DNA from: Girardinichthys multiradiatus
Lineage: Eukaryota; Chordata; Actinopteri; Cyprinodontiformes; Goodeidae
Direction of reading: 5' to 3'
Length of the DNA stretch: 64,000 nt
Assembly: GCF_021462225.1 (NCBI RefSeq)
Contig: NC_061811.1
Location: 7,713,663-7,777,662 of the forward strand
Numbering within the stretch: the stretch's first letter is position 1; each line of letters starts with the position of its first letter. Positions 46,201-61,200 of the stretch are shown here, in pieces. The notes beneath the pieces were generated by a model. It did no database searches. It had not been told where the DNA came from and saw only the letters and a program-made list of their open reading frames with translations. The translations under genes were made by a program, and so were the position numbers.

Positions 46201-49200
46201 CTTCCCATCAATTTTGACCATCTTCCCTGTCCCTGCTGACGAAAAACAGGCCCAAACCATGATGCTGCCACCACCATGTTTGACAGTGGGGATGGTGTGT
46301 TCAGGGTGATGAGCTGTGTTGCTTTTACACAAAACATATCGTTTTGCATTGTGACCAAACAGTTCGATTTTGGTTTCATCTGACCAGAGCACCTTCTTCC
46401 ACATGTTTGGTGTGTCTCCCAGGTGGCTTGTGGCAAACTTTAAATGAGACTTTTTATGGATATCTTTGAGAAATGGCTTTCTTCTTGCCACTCTTCCATA
46501 AAGGCCAGATTTGTGCAGTGTACGACTGATTGTTGTCCTATGGACAGACTCTCCCACCTCAGCTGTAGATCTCTGCAGTTCATCCAGAATAATCATGGGC
46601 CTCTTGGCTGCATTTCTGATCAGTCTTCTCCTTGTTCGAGATGAAAGTTTAGAGGGACGCCCGGGTCTTGGTAAATTTGCAGTGGTCTGATACTCCTTCC
46701 ATTTCAATATGATTGCTTGCACAGTGCTCCTTGGGATGTTTAAAGCTTGGGAAATCTTTTTGTATCCAAATCCGGCTTTAAACTTCTCCACAACAGTATC
46801 TATGCATCCATCACTCTGTGACGTTTTAGCATTTTGAGCAACGTCATTTCTGTCCAGTGTGAACATCTGGTGATATTGCGATGATGATATTTTCTGCAGC
46901 TTTGCTCTGATGTGTTTGTGTTCACTACTAAGGTAGTGTTCTGTATGGTGCTTGGAAAGCAGAAAAATCATCTATTAAGAAGGCAAAGGATGGCTGGTAA
47001 ATTTCCGAGAAGCTTGTACTTCAGAGGAGTAGTTGTTACGTAAAAAACACATCACAGTGTTTATGTATCAGAGGAGATGTATACCACCTCTCACTGTATT
47101 CTGGTAGAAATCGCCCACAGAGGAGATGAGTTGAGGTGAGGGTTCGTATGGAGGAAGCATTAAGATTCATAAGGACTCCATGGCTCGGTGCTGAGTGTGA
47201 GTCAGCTCTGGTCTCCCACAGCTTGTTGCGGAGGCCGGAGCAGATCTCTCCCACTTCTCTGAATAATGTGGAGGCAGGTGCGCTGTATGATGTAACGCTC
47301 AGAGTGGAGACTTTTTGTTCTTCTGCTCTGTTTGGCTGATTGTTGAAAGAGGTTTCCATGCATTTAGTTACGTCTCAAAGCAAGATTTCTGTGTAACAAG
47401 TTATACTGAAAATACAGGTTAAATAAACTGCTTGGCAAAAATAAACTTGAGTAAATATTCCAAAGTTTGTATTCTGTGAGGTATCTGATTCCTCTTGAAC
47501 TTGTCCACATTTCCACCCGTTATAACAACAAACCTGTGTTTTACTCAATAGACCAATGCAGGTCTTCTGTGAAGCAGAAGGAAAATGACCCGTGGTTTTC
47601 AGCAGCTTGCACAAATAAATATATGCTCCCCAGAACCAATACTTTGTAGAACCACCTTTTGCTGCAGTTACAGCTGCTAGTCTTGTGGGCTATGTCTCTA
47701 CTAGTTTTAAGCACCTAAGGACTGAGATTTTTCCAGTTCCTGCCAGCAAAAACATTTCAGCCCAAACTGGATGGATTGTCCTGTACAGATTCTCAGTTTG
47801 ATTTAGGTCTGGACTTTGACTAGGTCATTCTAACTCATGATTATGCTTTGATCTAAACCACTCCGTTGCAGCTCTGGCTTTATGTTTAGGGTCGTTGTCC
47901 TGCTGGAAGGCGATGCTCTGCCCCAGTCTCAAGTCTTCTGCAGCTTCTAAGACGTTTTCCTCCAGTATTCTCTCATATTCCCCTCAATCCATCTCCAGGA
48001 ACTCTGACCAGCTCCCATGTCAATGCTGAGGAAAAGCATCCCCACAGTATAATGCTGCCCCCACCGTGTTTCACCGTGGTGTTCTTGGTGATGTGCAGTG
48101 TTAGATCTCTGCCACATGTTGAGTTTTGCTTGTAGACCAGAAAGTCTTAATGTTGGCCTCATCTGAGCAAAGTGAATTGTTACATGTTTGCTCTATCTTC
48201 TACATGGTTTATGGCAAACCTTAAACAGGACTACTTATCCCTTTCTCCTGGCCACTCTTTCGTAAAGCCCACATTTCTGGAGTGCACTCACATTTTCCCA
48301 CCTGAGCTGTGGATCTATGCAGCTCCTCCAGAATTACCATGGGCCTCTTAGCTGCTTCTCTGATTAATGCTCTCCTAGCCCAGCCTGCCACTTTAGGTGG
48401 ATGTCCATGCCTTTGTAGGTTTGCAGTTGGTCCATCCTCTTTCCATGTTAAGATGATGAATTTAACAGAGCTCTGTGAGATGTTCCAAGCTTAAGATATT
48501 GTTTTAGAACCTAAACCCTGCTTTACATGTCTCCACAACATTCTCTGTGACCTGTCTGATGGGCTCCTTGGTCTTCTTTGGTTGGTTCTCTAACAAACCT
48601 CTGAGGCCTCCACAGACGAGCTGGATTTATATTAAAATTAAGTTACACATGCAGAGGCTATTTACTAATCGGGTGTCACTGAGATTTATTTAGTGGTATT
48701 GGTGTATAGGGGTTGAATTCAAATGTACACCACAATTTTCATATATTTATTTGTATAGTGAATTGAAATACTCAGTCATTTTTCTTCTACTTCATAATTC
48801 TACACTACTTTGTGTTGATCCGTCACATAATTGCCAATAAAACACATTGACATTTGTGATTGTAAACTGAAAAAATGTGGAAAAGTTCAATGAGGTATGA
48901 ATACTTTAGCAAAGCACAGTACTTTGACACCAGAATATGGTCTAATTATTAAACATTTTAGTAAATTTACATATAAAAAGTCTTAATGTGATCCTACTTG
49001 TTACCTCCAGGTAGTGTGTGCATGCTGCAGCTTAATTAATGCCTCTCCTACATTTTTCCTGTAGAGTACCATGACAGAGTGAAAAGACAAGTTCATGACC
49101 ACAGGAAGAACACCTGCCCCCTGCTGCTGGTCGCAGACTACCGCTTCTATGAACACATGGGCCGCGGCCACGAAAGCATCACTCTTAACTACCTGGTCTG

Positions 49201-52200
49201 ATTTCCTCAAGTCATTTACTGTTTAACCTCTGAGATATTTTATGTTCTGTAGTCTACATTATACGTTGTATTTATATTCTGATCAGTGTGTTTAATTACT
49301 TTCTGTCTGTCATAGATAGAACTGATCGATCGAGTTGATGATATTTACAGAAACACCACCTGGGATGATGATTTTAAAGGTTATGGGGTCCAGATCCAGC
49401 AGGTATGCAGCTCTGAATTTTTTTTTTTTTTCTTCCACTAAACTGTTGTGCGATGCTGTCATTTTAAACACTTGTTCTCTCAGCTGCCTAATATCTTAGT
49501 TTTATGTAGCGTCGCTCCCAGAAACCGGGCTCATACTAAAGCGGCTGTTTGTGAATAGCATTTTAAGGAGGAACTGTGAGCTTTTTATATACCTCTGAGG
49601 GGTAGATTAATTTGCTCTGTCAATGAATAGAAGCTATTTTATTACTGTAAGCGTAGGAGTCCCTCATAAAAGAATTATGCATTAACTTATCAGAGGTTTT
49701 TTTGTATTCTGTCCCATAGATGTGAAGAACTCGTGTTCTGTTGTACAGAACCACAGTTTAACCCAGAACATCTTACTGAATGAATGCTCTCTCTGTCCTT
49801 TTTAAATCTTGTTTTTCTGTCATTTGTTGCCATAGTTCTCGGGGTGGGTTACTTCGAAGAATCCACAGTATGATGTGATGGAAGAAGTATTTTAGAGTCT
49901 ACAGACAAGGATTTGTAGCATCACTTCCTATTCAATAATCTTGAATTTTGTTTTTGTAGCGATAAGTTTACATTAAACTATATTAGTCTTCAGAAAAGGT
50001 CTCTTATCTATCAACGATCTTTCTGAAGGATAAATTATTTATAATAAGACCCAAGAGAATAAAATTGAGAATTAGTTTTACTATCAAACCTTTAAAGCCT
50101 GATTTAAAACAAATGATGCAGATTCGAGCTATGCAGGCCAAAGCTAACCAACCAATAGGCAGAAGTTGACGTCTGAAGACACAGCCCCCCCTTATTTGCA
50201 TAATGAGGCAGAAATCCATATGGAAATGTAAAAAGCACCGGCATAAATAAATAGTATTGAACAAATAAATAGTTTTAAAAAAAATACAAAGGAAAAATAA
50301 GACAGAAAATATTAAAACATACACATAAATAAATAAATTTAAAATAAGTCATTAATAAATAAAGTTGAAAATTGTAATGGATAATAAATAAATAAGGTAA
50401 TTATTTCAAAGGTGAATAAATAAATAAGCTAATTAAATTAGATGTATACATTTATCTCATTGAATAATTTATTTACTCCCTACATTTATTTATTTACTGC
50501 AATGTTTGTGTTTGTAATCGCATGCTTATTTATTCATTGAGCATTTATTTATTTCTGTATATATTCTTTCTTAAGGCAGGATTGGTCCTCCATTTAAAAA
50601 AACAAAACAAAACAAAAAACAAACATCTAACAAGCAGTTAAAACTTGAGTTAACAAAATATTTAATGGTAATTTACAGTAGACTATCACATTGTAATAAA
50701 AATGTATTTTTTGTATATAAACATTTTCCAATCAAAAATATTTATGCTCTGACTTTTAAAAGAAACTTGTGGGCTTTAAGTGTCACAACTGTTACACACA
50801 TTTACTCACTGTTTAACGTTATTTGCTGTTTTACGATTTATGCTATTTCTAAATAAAATAATTAGTTTTTTACATTTAGCTTTCCATACCTATTCCAAGG
50901 ATTTTGTACACTAAAAAACCTTAACAAAAAGATGCGTGCAGCCATCTTGGAATTTTGAATAAAGCTGACACTTGCCATTTGTAGTACTTAGATCCTTCAG
51001 CAGAGGTCATAGGACAAGTATATCATTTGATACCACTGGTTCTTGAAGAAAGCACCAACTTTTATTAGAGGTTGAGGTCTCAGAAATGTGTCAAATATGA
51101 TATGATTAGCGTTATGGAGTTAATATATCTAATGTGTATGTGCTGCTGCTTTAATTAGGTAAGAAAACCGAACCAACAAAAGTTGAAACAAAGATGTTAA
51201 CAACTTCAATAATTATTTCCCCAGCTTAAAAGGGAAATGTTAGTGAATAATTGATTTTAAAATATTGTCTGACTTAATTCAAGTCTTTTTTTAAAGGTTT
51301 ATCAGCCTCTCGGGAGTTTAACACATAATTTTAATTTAAGTGGGAAAAGTGGAAAGAGAAGGATTTTGATGTTTCAGAACCACACTCAAATACAAGAACC
51401 GCTACTAAATTAAGAATTGAATATCTTACTTTGTGGTCCAAATTCAAGCTCACTCATGGGATGGACTGGAACTGTTATTTATGCATCTCACACAGTCCCG
51501 TCCGTCTCAGCTAATGAAAAAATCACTGCAAAACAGCTGTGCTTCTGGCTCAGTTTGTTTGGGTGTCTTGTTGGGTGTTGCTCTTTGGATTCAGAACTGG
51601 GTGACACTCTTAAAGAAAATCACTGAAGAGCATGGAACAATTCCAAGTTGTGAAGGAACAACAATGCAACAATCTTAGAGGAATTTTAAATAAAATTAGA
51701 CTGCCATGGAAAAGTGTCCAAACAAAAATAATTATACCATCTTAATTTAAACATAGTGATCCGTCATGGTTCTGACTCGCCTGGGCAAGACTTCTTGTTG
51801 GCATTGTTTCTGTCTTCTCTGCCTGTTTGAGTTAGAACTCCATCAGTTCACAGTGACCTGGAGTTTTCAGGGAAGGAGTTATCGACAGGTCCTGGTCACC
51901 CAATCAGAGGCAGACTTTAGAAAACATGCAGCTGTGTCACAACCAAGGAGACATGGATTCCTGTTTTCTTTCTATCGCAGTTTTTAGACTTGAAAGAGCC
52001 GATTAATGTCAGCAACCTGTTTGCGACTGTTTGTACATTCAAGGTTTCATTTATGTAATCATCCTGCTGAATAAAAAGACAAGCTTACATTAATCCCTGT
52101 CAACTAAATATGAGGTGAATAGTTAAACATCGATTAAAAGCTTTCTGAATTTGCAAAATAAGTTCCTTCATGTTTGAACGGCTTCAAAGATTTAGAGAAG

Positions 52201-55200
52201 ACTTTTACGCACACTTGTCAAGCTCATAAAATATGATACTTTGAAGATTCAGGGATTCCATCATCTGCGTGCAATAGTTTGTTGTGGCTAAAGCAAAAAG
52301 GCCCACAAGGGCAGTTTGAAATGACTTGGAGGAAACAAATACTTACAAGTAAAAGTTGAACTTTGATATGTTCGTTTAGACTACCTTTTGTGACTGGATA
52401 TTCTAAGCTACTCTTAATTGTTGTGTCTGCTTTTTGTTGTCAGATCATTATTAACAAAGAGCCAACGAAGCCACCCTCTGGCCACTCTGGGGTTGGCTGG
52501 GCCCACTATAACATGAAGGACAGCCCTGTGACAGGCGAGGAGGTCTGGGAAGTGAAGAAACTTCTGGAGGTAGGAAGGCAAACATTCTCCATTGATGTAT
52601 TTATACATTAATACTCTTTGTACCAAATACGATTTAAAATGTGAAATTAAGGCAACACAGGCCTAAGTCATACATATTGATATAGGCATGTGGGTCATAT
52701 TAGAAAATTATTATAAAAAGTCTGTTGTTTACTGTTCTTTCCTCCAACAGCAATTCAGCTCAGATATTGCCGACAACGCCTCCACTGTGTGTCTGGCTCA
52801 CCTGTTCACCTACCAGGATTTTGACAAGGGGACGTTGGGCCTGGCCTATGTCGCCCCGCCCAGACCTCACCCCCTCGGTGGGCTCTGCTCAGGACGTAAG
52901 ACACATTGTTCACCTCTGTTTCTTCAGCTAAGAATCAGACACTGCAACTTAAAGGGGATTTTAAAGTTTAGGGCATATTTAAAGACATGTTATCCTGTAA
53001 ATGACAAATTGATAACACATTGATATTGAGTCATTTCTTTGATTTTCCTTACTTTGTAGCTTACTACCCATCTCACTCTGCCAAGAAGCCCAGTTACCTC
53101 AACACGGGCCTGACCAGCACCAAGAACTACGGCAAAACAATCCTCACAAAGGTCTGTTGGGTTTTTTATTTTTGTTGTATTCAAAAGAGCTGATTATCTG
53201 TGCTGTGGGTTTAAGCTGAGATAAAATACAACCTGCCATCCAACCAAGTTTTTGTGGCAGTTTACTGAGTCATTTTGAAAGCATCAAATTAATATTTACC
53301 ACCCCCAATGGCTTGGTTGCTCAACAGGAAGCGGACCTGGTTACCACTCATGAGCTGGGCCATAACTTCGGAGCAGAACACGACCCTGATAACATCGACT
53401 ACTGTGCTCCCAGTGATGACCAGGGTGGCAAGTTTGTCATGTACCCCATCGCTGTCAGCGGTGACCATGTTAACAACAAGGTACATCACTGCATGTTAAG
53501 ATTTTATGTCATAGACCATAACAAAGTACAGTCTAATTGTAAATTGGAAAGAAAATGATACATTGATTTAAAATGTTTTAGAAATAAGTCTGTGGAAGAA
53601 CCTTCTAGCAGGATAATGACCCCAAACATTCAACCAGATCTAAAATGACTTACAATGATTTAGATCAAACCATATTCATGCCTTAGATTGGCCCAGTCAG
53701 TCTAAACCTAAGACCAATGGAAAATCTGTAGGGAAACTGATGCTCACAGTTATTCTCCATTAAATCTGACGGTGTTTGTGTTATTTTGCAAGCAAGACCG
53801 GTTAAAAAGTTCTAGGTCTACATGTGTAAAACTGGTAGAGACAACGCTGCAACTTTCACCAACAGTGATTTTACAAAATATCGACCCGGAGTGCTGAATA
53901 CATCAGCACTGCAAAATCATTTCCTAACAGATATGCACTGCTTTGCGTTGGTCTGTCATTTAAAACCCTTTAAAAAATACATAGAAGTTTGTTGTTGCTA
54001 TGTGAAAAGGTTGTAGGAGTACAAATACTTCTACAAGCCACGGTATGTCTGAGTGAATCTCTCTGACTTAAATTTCTTCGAAAATGTTTCCAAACCCCTG
54101 ACTACTGAGTTGCCGTTGTTCCTGTGAAATATGACGTGTAGAAGTGTGAGGAGCCTCCTCCGTCATTGGCCTCAGCCGCACTTCTCAGGCAGAAACACGT
54201 TTTCTTATGGTCTTCTCCTCAGACAAGATCTGCTTTCTAATAACACTGCAGAAGCTGAAGTTTCTGGTGGCATCTTTAACTGCTGGCGTTGGTGCTTTTC
54301 TGTGACATTTCAGAAAAGCAGTTTGACCTGATTAAGCTGTAGAGACTGAGTGAGTTTCAAGTCAGGACAAGCCTGAACTGTTGCTGTGGCGTTAATAGAC
54401 AAACAGAAGCAAAAGCAGACATGGTAAAAGTTTTCAGAGCAATCTAACAGGTAATAATTTCCTGAGGTTTCAGTTAAAGGTCTGGACTAATATTTGGTTA
54501 CAGCAACACAAAGATAAAGAACAGGAACACCCTCCTTTGTTTACGTGAAACAATCCAGTTTAAAATGACCAGTTTTAGAATAGATTCTTTATTTCTCTGT
54601 TCCTTGACACAGTTCAAGCCCTGGGTGGAGATAAAGATGGGGAAGTTAGATAATTTTTCTATAAGATGAGTTTAACACTCAAATTACCCTTTTTTTACCA
54701 TTACAAAGCAAAAACGCCACTAAGAAATGTAGAGAAATTTCATTTTAATGTCAGAAAATCATCTGAATCTAAGTTTTGTTGGTCAATTTAGGCATTTTTT
54801 TGCTACATTTGCTCAAAAATCCATACATTTTTTATTTATCTTTTTCTCTTTCCCTCCTCAGCGTTTTTCCAGTTGCAGCAAGATCTCAGTTGGAAAGACG
54901 TTGCGTCTCAAGGCTCCGCTGTGCTTCAAGGAGAGGAACAGTAAGGTCTGTGGAAACTCCAGAGTGGAGGACGGAGAAGAATGCGATCCTGGGCTCCTCC
55001 ATCTCAATGATGACCCCTGTTGTTCTGCAGTCTGCAAGTTCAAACCTGATGCTAGGTGCAGGTAAGTTATCAGAAAAGTAAAAGGCTTTGGAAGAGACTC
55101 TGTTAGTGTGATAAACGATGTGTCTCTGCAGTGACAGAAACAGCCCCTGCTGCAAGAACTGCCAGTTTGAACAGGCGGGAACAAGGTGCCAGGAACCCAT

Positions 55201-58200
55201 CAATGCCACATGCAAAGGCATGTCTTCCTGCACAGGTGATCGCCTCCTGCTGGTTTGACTCTAGAACTGCAGCATTCACATCGATTGGTGATATTGGTGT
55301 TTTGTACAATATTTATTATAAAATGAAGTTTATTAACCATTTCCTCCTTTCACAGGTAACAGCAGCCAGTGTCCACCGCCTGAAAATGCTCCTGACAACA
55401 CAGTGTGTGTAGACAAAGGCCGATGTCGCAAAGGAGAGTGTAACCCGTTTTGCGAGGCAGTTCCGAACCTACAGTCTTGCGTCTGCAATGGTAAGTGTCT
55501 GTGTTAAAGGAGGATTCGAGCTTGATAAGAACGTGGTGAGAAGTGTTGGAGGTCCTGCTGGACGAAGCAGAGCATAGGGTCTTCCAAGAAGTGAATCTCA
55601 TACAAGCAATCTGAGACCTTTAATGAAATGTATCAAATAATTAAAGTAGAAATTATACCTTGAGTACAGTTGGAGAATTTTTTTATTTAATCTCTGTTTC
55701 TCTTCTGCTCCACATTCTGTCATAAAAACCATGCATACAACCCCTGGCAAAAATGATGGAATCAGCAATCTCTGTTCATTCAGTTATTTCATTGTGTTGA
55801 AAAAAGCAGATCCCAGAGATGAAACAAAGCTACAGTCATTCTAAGTGGCAACTTTCTGACTTTATAAAAACACTAAACATTGTGGCAGTCAGCAACAGTC
55901 ACTGTTTTAGGTCCAACTTGGAAGAAATTATGTAGTCATGAAAAAAACCCAAAAGAACATTTTAACACACCACGAGTACTTTAGTGCACCACCTCTGGCT
56001 TTTATAACAGCTTGCAGTCTCTGAGGCATGAACTTAATGAGTGACAAACAGTAGTCTTCATCAATCTGACTCCACTTCCACCACAGATTTTCAATTGGAC
56101 TGAGATCCGGACTATTTGCAGGCCATCACATTGACCTTATGTATCTTTCTTCATGGAATGTTTTCACAGTTTTTGCTCTATGGCAACATGCATTATCATC
56201 AGGAAAAATAATTTCATCATCCCCAAACATGCTTTCAATTGATGGGATGAGAAAAGTGTCCGAAATGTCAACGTAAACTTGTGCATTTATTGAAGATGTA
56301 ATGACAGCCATCTACCTAGTGCCTTTACCTGACATGCAGCCCCATATCATCAATGACTGTGGAAACTTGCACGTTTTCTTCAGGCAGTCTTTATAAATCT
56401 CATTGGAACGGCATCAAACAAGTTCCAGCAATCCTCGATGAAGATTCACGATTCATCGCTGAAGAAGACTTTCACCCAGTCATCCACAGTCCACAAGTGG
56501 TTTTCCTTAGCCTACTGTAACATTGTTAAATTCTGTTTATGTGTTAATAATGACTTACATTTAGCTTTTCTATATGTAAATCCCATTTCCTTTAAGCGGT
56601 TTCCAACACTTCAGTCACAAACGTTAACTCCAGTTTCCTCCCATTTGTTCCTCATTTGTTTTGTTGTGCATTTTCTGTTTTCAAGACATACTGCTTTAAG
56701 TTTTGTCTGTCTTCCTTGATATACCAGTATGCTTGCCTTTAACAGCCTACTTGGTCCAGATTTTGGACACAGCTGAGTGGGAACGACCAACATCTTTTGC
56801 AACACTGCATGATGATTTACCTTCTTTAAGAAGTTTGATAATCCTCTTCTTTCAATTGACATCTCTCGTGTTGGTGCCATGATTTATGTCAATCCACATT
56901 GTGCAACAGCTCTCCAAGGTGTCATCACTCCTTTTTAACTGCAGATCTAATCTGATACAGGTGTTGGTTTTGGGAATGAAAATTTCCAGGGTTTGATTCC
57001 ATATTTGTTTCCCTCTGCTTGAGCTAAAAAAGTGACCGTTACTGACCACAACAATGTTTTTTCTTGATTTCTTTTAGTGTTTCCTAAAGCCAGAATGTTG
57101 CCACTTAGAATGACTGTAGTTTTATGTCAAGTCTGTGGATGTTTTGGAGCGAACATCCTCAGAGATCGGTGATTCCATCATTTTTGCCAGGGGTTGTATT
57201 AAACATAGGAAAGAGGAAATTTATATATATTCCTCATAATTCAAAATGTTGTATTATAATGAATGCAAATGATAATAAATATTTCAGTTAAAATGGACCA
57301 ATTGACAAACTAGATTCATTATTTTAAAAGTATATATATTCTCTATTCAGGATCTAAACATTAAACAATCTACATGCTAATTTTTAAAAGGGGGAAAATT
57401 AAAAAATATGTAATAATGGTTACTGAACTAGAATTAAAACCTGATCTTTATCAGGAGCATGTGGGATTCTGAAAGGCCCAGAGGAAAGGTTTTATGACCA
57501 ACAGTAATTCTGATTTAAAACAATAAAACCAGAATCTTGAAAAACTTTACTAAACAAAAATAGTTTTTGAACTTCTGTTTAACCGACTCGTTGATTACCT
57601 CACTCCTGGTTAGATGATTCAGATCAGAACAGCACCTGGTGGGAATGACCCACCAATCAGATGCAGACTTGAGGGCATGTATGAGGCCAGCTAACAAGTT
57701 AACCCCTGGTTGACTGTAAATTATAACATATTTATTTATCAAGTTTCCTGAAAGCATCAGAAAATTGGTCTATCGCCAGCCTAACTAACTATCTCATAAC
57801 TAAACTTGTGTCTATATTGAAGCATGTTATCACTTAATTGGATTACCAAAGCTTTCACATTCAGAGTTGGACACAATTAATCCAAAATGAAAGTTATGAC
57901 TAATCATAAATTTCAGCAAAGCTCAAACATCTAAATGAACAAGATGAATGTAATACAAGAGAAACTTGAATGTGTTGACATGCCCTCAGACAAATGTTTG
58001 TGGACATAACATCTGGCAAGGTCAAGTCCTCCTCATGTCTTTAAGACCTCATGCCTCTTGCATTGTCAGGAATTTGCCCTACAGGGCAGTTTGGGGTTAT
58101 CTCAATAAAATACAGATCCCAGGATGCTGTAATACAGCTGAATGAAAAAAATGTTAAACTACACATTGTCATTTCATTAAGCAGGCTTCCTTGTAACTGC

Positions 58201-61200
58201 TTTGGTTGGATCCTTGTTTCTTACAGAGACAAGTGATTCCTGCAAGGTGTGCTGCAGGAAAGATGCAGGGATCTGCTCGCCCTTCATAGAGCCCAATGGC
58301 ACCTTCCTTTTCCTTCGCAAGGGCAAACCCTGCACAGTGGGCTTCTGTGATGGAAGCGTGAGTGGGAAAATCTGCATATTTGCTAGCCGCATGGACGACG
58401 TTTCAAGCTAATTTCAGTCAAATTCTCTGTATTTTTTTTATATATTTTTGAGATTTCCAACATGTCCAGGAGCAGAAATTATGTTTAAGTGGATATAATG
58501 ATAAGATTATCCTTATTTAACTGTGCTGCCTATTGTTTGATAAACAGGGGAAATGCATGAAGCAGGTACAGGATGTCATTGAGAGATTGTGGGATTTCAT
58601 TGACAAACTGGACATCAATACGTTCGGTAAGTCTCTCCCATCAATCTACTCCAACATCAAAATGAGAACGTAGGAAGTGGCGAATATTAAAACAAGTCTT
58701 ATATTGTTAAGTATTTTAAGTGCTCATGTCAAGCTCTTGTCTCTGTTTTTATCCATACTAATGTTTGTACATCAGGGAAGTTCTTGGCTGATAACATAGT
58801 GGGCTCAGTTGTGGTGTTTTCCCTTGTTTTCTGGATTCCTCTCAGCATCCTGGTTCACTGTGTGGTGAGAAACGTTTCATTTGCCTAGGTCCACATGTTC
58901 TTTACCACTGTGAGTCCTCAGTTACAGCTATGGTAATTACTTTTTATCTCACCTGTCTTTTTCTTGTGTTTCTGTCTGAAGGACAAACGACTTGATCAGC
59001 AGTACGAAGAGAACGCTAAGTCCTTTTACTTGGCTCCCAGTGTAAGCTGCTTATCTTTTTAATATTATATGCAGTCTTGTGCACTTGCCTTGTTGCCACA
59101 CTAACCAAACTAATCTAAGTCAAACTGCCTTTTGGAACCCTGATTTCTTTAATAAACAAGGAAAGAGGGCTTGCATGTGTTGACAAATCAGATGTTCAAA
59201 GTTTTGGTTTTTATTTATCTATTAAATCTGCTGTAATTATTGCATTTTTTGGAACAAGGTGTCTGACAATCGGTAAAAAGAAGGTGGGAGTGAAAAAGTA
59301 AAAATATATGAGTGGATTTTGAGAGCTTAATTTATGTTTTTCTTATTTCATATCTTAAATCCCATGAAAACATATTTATTATAACTGTCTATATTTCTAT
59401 CGGTTGTTTAAACTGTTTTCCCATCTCTTAGAGAATGTGACATATTTTAAGTGTTTTTATCCAAATGTAAAAGTAATGTGAACGTTGGGCACCCTTCACA
59501 CCAGATAAAGATCCCACTACGATCAACCAGAGCCAGGATGGTCTTTGCAGGTTAATGATGCGTTGTTCACTCACAAAACTTTCTTGTAGTGAGGTTGTTG
59601 CGGTTTATTGTTTGGATGGCAGCATTTACGATTCTGGATAGGGCATTGGGAAGCATGGTTGCAGCATATCCATTCTGTAGTGCTGGCGTGCACACACAGC
59701 TCCATCATCAGAGAATAGGAGGCAATTCTTGCCGTTCTGGCCTTAAGCCTAGCCTACAGCCTTACTTTGTTTACACCATAAGGGCAGAACTCAGTTTTTT
59801 CTCGGTTGTTGCCGGCACCGCTTCTTGGGCCCATCAAACAGCTGCTCTGGCTTCAACTTTAAAGATCTCACCAAGCAGCAGAAATGAAAAATCCAACCTC
59901 CCCACACCAGTAAATAACACACCATGCTGAGACTCCTTGCTCATAGAAATCTCCAAATTCTCCAAATTGCACCCAGGCTTGGCTCTGCTGTGTGGAGGTT
60001 ATGAATGGTTCTGGTTGAAGCTTAAATGCTGACTATACCTTTCAGAATATCAAAACAAAGTCTGGTTATATATCATGAGGAGGATAAAAAAATCTTGACA
60101 TAGTAATATAATAATTTTACAACAGTCAAACTGCCAGAATAGAAAAATAGTGTCCTCTGGGTTCAGAACCTTGGTATGATTGACTGACTTACAGGGCTCA
60201 GTTTAAAGCCCATAGCTTTTGTGAGCCTTCGAGTCGCAACAGGTTAAAATTATAGCACAGGATGACTTGTTTAGCAGTGCTCTGTACAGAAAACCAGTAT
60301 CCTCTCAAGCTGGTGAAAACAAAATCCTGATTGTTTCCTCCACAGCAAGGCTGGAACTGATGGTGGAGGAGCAGAAACCTCCCATATGTTAGAACGTTCT
60401 CCAGACTGTGTAAAGGCCAACAAAGAATTACAGGAGCCTCAACAAATCAGATTGTTTAAATCAAATTTATTTGATCTCTGTAGTTCAATCAAAAAGTATA
60501 ATTTGTATATTATAGGTTTATTACACACAGATTACTGTGTGTAATAATGTGGTAGGCTCATCGAGGGACGTGCTGCTGACCTGCAGAGCTGGGTGAGGGC
60601 TTCTGAAAACATCCTGGGAATTTTCAGAAGTATCAACAAGTTTAAAAGCTGTAAAGCAATTTAATGCAAGTTAGCCAAGTTTGAACAGATACTGAAGACT
60701 GTAGGAGGGTCTTACTCTGGTGTAAATGGGGCCTTAACATTTGATAAGGTTGGTGGACTGATGGTTCATATTTTGGGCCTATAAATCAAATCCAATCTAA
60801 TTACCTAAGAACTTGTTAATAGTTTAGATTTTTTTTTAAATACTCTTTGTTTTGTGATTGTTCACTAAGAGTATCAAAGTTCTGATAAATCTGGGACTAA
60901 TTCAGTCCACTGTCTAAAAAGGAACAATAAGCTAATCAATAAGCTAATGAATTTCATATTCAGAGAATACCTGAAGTGGTCTGAACACTCAGTCAGAATA
61001 ATGTATCACTGCTGGGCTTTTTTGAATGACCTGTCCATCACTCTCTGCCCCGGCACTGCAGCAGATGGTGGAGGTTTGTAATAGAGCTCCTGCTGTAGGT
61101 GAGTGAGCTTGTGCCACTGCCCGGTGTTGCCATGTGTTGCCATTGAGTGCATGGTCAGTGCCCCCTGTTAGGGATACTCCTGCAGTCGCCTTCTCTTTGA

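Noticed and set aside
47036..47359. 107-aa minus-strand frame and the overlapping plus frame in adam17 intron 5
   Set aside because: Both strands are open over the same region, no family motif, and the adam17 exons join in phase without it.
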